From: Candidatus Bathyarchaeota archaeon A05DMB-2
GTDB lineage: Archaea > Thermoproteota > Bathyarchaeia > Bathyarchaeales > Bathycorpusculaceae
Assembly: GCA_018475625.1 (NCBI GenBank)
Contig: JAAKEZ010000004.1
Location: 62,001 to 126,000 of the forward strand
Length of the DNA: 64,000 nucleotides
Direction of reading: 5' to 3'
Under the pieces are notes generated by a model. That model was not told where the DNA came from, did no database searches, and saw nothing but the letters and a program-made list of their open reading frames with translations. A program made the position numbers and the translations under genes. Positions 61,333-64,000 of this stretch are shown here, piece by piece; positions within the stretch are counted from its first letter, which is position 1; each line of letters begins with the position of its first letter.

Positions 61333-61566
61333 TTACTGGACGGCTACGACTTCTTTTATCTCGGGCACTCTTGCCTTTATCAGCCGTTCAACGCCCTGCT
61401 TAAGGGTCAGCGTAGACATGGGGCAGCCTGCGCACGCGCCTCTCAGCCGCACCTGAACCGTGCCGTTTTCGACTGCTACGAGGTCTATGTCTCCGCCGTC
61501 GGCTTGAATCTGCGGTTTTATCTCGGCAAGCGCCGCCTGCACTTTCTGTTTCACTTTTTCACTCAT
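61333..61566 (-). CDS. NifU-like scaffold domain protein
   Basis: A 77-residue NifU C-terminal domain protein, carrying or assembling Fe-S clusters. The CxxC is in LRGACAGCPMSTLTL. It also has the typical IQADGGDIDLVAVENG. ATG 61566 is chosen because GGTGA precedes it by 7 bases; a GTG at 61581 would include that site. Confidence 0.9.
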   Translation of the reverse strand: MSEKVKQKVQAALAEIKPQIQADGGDIDLVAVENGTVQVRLRGACAGCPMSTLTLKQGVERLIKARVPEIKEVVAVQ

Positions 61567-61733
61567 CTGCTTCTTCACCACACTTCCGTTTAAAGCACAA
61601 GAGTGACACTAAATCATAAAAGGGTTCCCGTTGCCTTTTGCGTTTTTGAACCCAAAACCCCTTTTTCACGCGCCAAAACAATAAATCATTTAAACTACTC
61701 GTCTAATTATATTAGAGTTTTGAGGAGTGAAAC

Positions 61734-62852
61734 TTGAGAGGAAAAGTTATCTGGGCATTAAGCTTCCTTACGTTCTTTTCAGGACTGAACGCAATAACTG
61801 CCGTAGTTCTGGCGCTCAACCTGGGAGTAACCAGCAATTTCCGACCCTTCCTGTTTGACAGCATCACCGGCCCAGTCCCAGTGTACACCTACCTGATTGG
61901 GTCGATACTCGGGACACTGGCTTTCCTAGGATGGACCTCCCACCAAGTCGTATCCGAACTGTCAAGCCTGGAGCTGCTTGCGGAGATTAATCAGCGCGCA
62001 GTCAACCTGGAGAATGTGCAAAACGAGCAGATGAAGACGCTGGAAACCCTCAAAGCCAGAGTATTCCTAGTCGACGAAAGCGTAAACAGCATGCGGAAAG
62101 ACGTTGCAAAAGCATTCGCCAAGCAGGGCGAAGACCTTAAGCAGGTGCACGCGGACCTAGTCAAGAAACTTGACAGCGAATTAACCGCCACCAAAACAGT
62201 AATCGCGCGGCAACTCAGCGAGCAGGAAGAAGAAATCAAAGAGGACCTGACAACCTTGTCCACCGTGTTCGACAACAAACTAGCTGAGACCAGAGACGGA
62301 TTAACGAGGCAACTTGCCGACTTAGACGCAACCATGACAAGACATGAACAGCGAAACAGGCAAACCGAGAAATCCATCCTGAAACAAGAGGAAGAAATTG
62401 CAGCCATCAAGCTGGAACTGGGACGACTGGAAGAGGCGTTCGTCACACCAAAAACACAGCTGACCAGCGAAAGCAAACTCGAAGACGTCAGAGGAATAGG
62501 CGAAAACACAGGCAACGACCTGAGACAGCAAGGAGTGAACAACGTGGGCGATCTGCTCTTATCCGATCCCGCGGTCATCGCAGAGAAAACCGGCATGTCC
62601 GAGAAGCAAGTTGAGAAGCTGCAGGGAAGAGCCCAGCTTGCCATGGTTCCAGGCGTAACAGAAAGAGACATCGTCTTGCTGGAAGAAGTCGGCGTCACAA
62701 ACAGGAAAGAACTCGCCAGTCAGGACCCATTTGAGCTCGGCAGGAAAATCAACAGCATCTACAAGGCTACCGTGGAAAAGGGAAAAATCTCAGAGGGCGA
62801 AAAACCCACAATCGAACAGGTACAGTCCTGGATAAAATTTGCCAAAGCCTAA
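61734..62852 (+). CDS. Membrane coiled-coil protein with C-terminal helix-hairpin-helix domain
   Basis: A 372-residue protein. Two membrane helices (SFLTFFSGLNAITAVVLAL and YTYLIGSILGTLAFLGW), then ~170 residues of predicted coiled coil (LADLDATMTRHEQRNRQTEK), and a C-terminal part with repeated helix-hairpin-helix-like motifs (LEDVRGIGENTGNDLRQQGV, MVPGVTERDIVLLEEVGV), as in DUF4332-type modules. It could link DNA or protein partners to the membrane. TTG 61734 follows GAGGAGTGA. Confidence 0.75.
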   Translation: MRGKVIWALSFLTFFSGLNAITAVVLALNLGVTSNFRPFLFDSITGPVPVYTYLIGSILGTLAFLGWTSHQVVSELSSLELLAEINQRAVNLENVQNEQMKTLETLKARVFLVDESVNSMRKDVAKAFAKQGEDLKQVHADLVKKLDSELTATKTVIARQLSEQEEEIKEDLTTLSTVFDNKLAETRDGLTRQLADLDATMTRHEQRNRQTEKSILKQEEEIAAIKLELGRLEEAFVTPKTQLTSESKLEDVRGIGENTGNDLRQQGVNNVGDLLLSDPAVIAEKTGMSEKQVEKLQGRAQLAMVPGVTERDIVLLEEVGVTNRKELASQDPFELGRKINSIYKATVEKGKISEGEKPTIEQVQSWIKFAKA

Positions 62853-62938
62853 CCGGCTGAAAAAGTCCAGGCTTGCGTTTTGTTCGATTGTTCAGCTCTT
62901 TTTTTTAACACACTTCTATCTGCTCTGCAGGCGCCTGC

Positions 62939-63196
62939 TCACGGAGCCGTTCCTCTGCCCGGGACGCGTTTGCGGTGCTGCGTCTTGGTGAGGAGCATGA
63001 CGGCTGCGGCGTGGCTGCATCTTCCTTTCTGGAGGAAGCCGGGGCAGTTGCAGTTCAGCTTGCCGGCGGGGTCTTCGGCGACGATGTAGGTGCCGTGATC
63101 TCCGACAACGTTGTAGACTCCGTTGCCTAGGAACTCGATTCTGCCGCTTTCCGCGAGTTTGAGGGCTTTTTCGAACAGGGGGTCGCGTCGCCGCAT
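62939..63196 (-). CDS. SWIM zinc-finger protein
   Basis: An 85-residue protein with the SWIM pattern CxCx(n)CxH in CNCPGFLQKGRCSHAAAVM. The preceding strands (YNVVGDHGTYIVAEDPAGKL) are typical. SWIM domains bind DNA or proteins. It is the only domain here, with a basic tail. Plus-strand open frames across it are shadows. Confidence 0.82.
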   Translation of the reverse strand: MRRRDPLFEKALKLAESGRIEFLGNGVYNVVGDHGTYIVAEDPAGKLNCNCPGFLQKGRCSHAAAVMLLTKTQHRKRVPGRGTAP

Positions 63197-63357
63197 CGTT
63201 CTTCGCCGCTAGTACTAGTCTTGCGTGTCCCCTATTAAATTCGTTTGCTGGAATGGCATGCAAGGTTTCTAATGTGCGGTAACTGGCAGGTTAGGAAAAA
63301 TCTTAAATTGACTTAGCCGTATAATAAGTTCTCAGAAAGACAAGTGAGTGAAACACG

Positions 63358-63897
63358 ATGAATAGGAATACGATGTATGCTTTGGTGGCTGTTTTGGTTA
63401 TCATTATCGTGATTGCAGGCGTTGTTATCTACATGTACGTTGGAACAGGCGGAGAAGGCGGCGGTGGAGGCGAAACGCCAACAACTGTTTACACGATGGG
63501 GAATGCGACGAGTCTCCAGTTTACCGTTAACTTGACAGACCCGACGGGGCTTGGGATTTACAAGTTCGCTGGAAAGAACTTGGATACCGCGAATGTATGG
63601 TTGCGCGTCGATGCTACTCCTGTCGTTAGTGAAGGTACGACCTACAGCACCATTATGTATGCTGGAAACCAAACGTCTTGGACCAATGCCACTGGTACTT
63701 GGATGGAAAGCGATTTTAGTGCTGATTGGGGAACAACGTGGAGTCCATCATGGTCGGGTTACATTGATCATAATAAAGATTGGAAGACCGGCGACGGCGA
63801 CATATCGTACCATGATGAAGCAGGAAATGCTGTTTTAATCTATGATATTGTGATTAATCCAACGTTGAGTGACTCGCTGTTCACGCCTACAAGCTAA
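63358..63897 (+). CDS. Membrane-anchored surface protein
   Basis: A 179-residue protein with one N-terminal membrane helix (YALVAVLVIIIVIAGVVIYM), a Gly-rich linker (GTGGEGGGGGE) and a beta-rich extracytoplasmic domain with sequons (NATS, NQT, NAT). Not recognised. It resembles small archaeal surface lipoprotein-like or pilus-associated proteins in layout. It appears complete, ending 103 bases before the window end. Confidence 0.7.
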   Translation: MNRNTMYALVAVLVIIIVIAGVVIYMYVGTGGEGGGGGETPTTVYTMGNATSLQFTVNLTDPTGLGIYKFAGKNLDTANVWLRVDATPVVSEGTTYSTIMYAGNQTSWTNATGTWMESDFSADWGTTWSPSWSGYIDHNKDWKTGDGDISYHDEAGNAVLIYDIVINPTLSDSLFTPTS

Positions 63898-64000
63898 GTT
63901 TTGGAAAAACAACCTCCAACCCTCTTCTTTTTTTTTGGCGTTAAGGTGCCGTTCAAAAAGTTGAACCAACATGTTCAAAAATGCAGAATTAAATAACACG

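Noticed and set aside
61991-62698. A 235-codon minus-strand frame over the coiled-coil gene
   Set aside because: Serine-rich antisense shadow of the Glu/Lys/Leu-rich coiled coil; the plus-strand protein has clear domains.

Overview
The window is chromosomal DNA of an archaeon, most likely a member of the Bathyarchaeia (Thermoproteota). Archaeal markers are a geranylgeranyl reductase for isoprenoid lipids, the archaeal AsnRS-like asparagine synthetase, an archaeal-type AsnRS, GTP-dependent PEP carboxykinase, archaeal pilus genes with N-glycosylation sequons, TATA-type promoters, and frequent GTG/TTG starts behind GGTGA or GGAGG ribosome-binding sites. The phylum is recalled from family distributions and was not tested. 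The anaerobic NrdD/NrdG reductase and radical SAM enzymes suit an anaerobe.

Layout. 1-524: end of a thiamine-diphosphate enzyme. 830-7620 (minus): a virus HEAD module (protease, decoration protein, HK97-fold capsid protein, portal, accessory and fibre proteins), with a divergent ribbon-helix-helix gene (7760-7939). 8.0-22.2 kb: core metabolism and regulation (NitrOD5-like protein, response regulator, nrdR-nrdD-nrdG, a LeuA/CimA-type synthase with a probable frameshift at its start, geranylgeranyl reductase, Lrp regulator divergent from asparagine synthetase, PEPCK, M50 protease, metallo-beta-lactamase fold hydrolase). 22.4-31.6 kb: a seven-gene type IV pilus locus (ATPase, membrane platform, five pilin-like or surface proteins). 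31.7-43.7 kb: radical SAM/B12 enzyme, flavin reductase, AsnRS, CDF transporter, beta-propeller protein with its membrane-anchored regulator, FkbM methyltransferase and a related fragment, MsrB, small membrane proteins, MscS channel, cupin. 43.8-49.4 kb: a phosphate locus (phoU-pstBACS) divergent from an AbrB-PhoU regulator, with palindromes between. 49.4-51.6 kb: nitroreductase, secreted phospholipase C-like protein, Cap12-type TIR protein. 51710-58793 (plus): a virus TAIL module. 58.8-64 kb: small conserved archaeal genes.

The most notable feature is that one siphovirus-like structural gene set lies in two separate operons of opposite strand, with about 44 kb of housekeeping genes between them. 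No terminase, integrase or replication gene is visible anywhere. Inverting everything between roughly 0.5-0.8 kb and 51.6-51.7 kb would put the head operon directly upstream of the tail operon in the same orientation. This could be a provirus split by an inversion, or a dispersed domesticated particle resembling a gene transfer agent. The tail module has a textbook -1 frameshift signal (U UUU UUA) in its tail-assembly chaperone gene, a head-closure domain fused to a large alpha/alpha-toroid-like domain, sandwich domains inserted in two other tail proteins, and a very short tape-measure protein.

Several local regulatory circuits can be read from palindromes: paired operators around the membrane-anchored winged-helix regulator, three palindromes between pstS and the AbrB-PhoU gene, a palindrome over the nrdR TATA box, a palindrome at the Lrp start with a related one near 19.7 kb, and CGTG repeats before the head operon.
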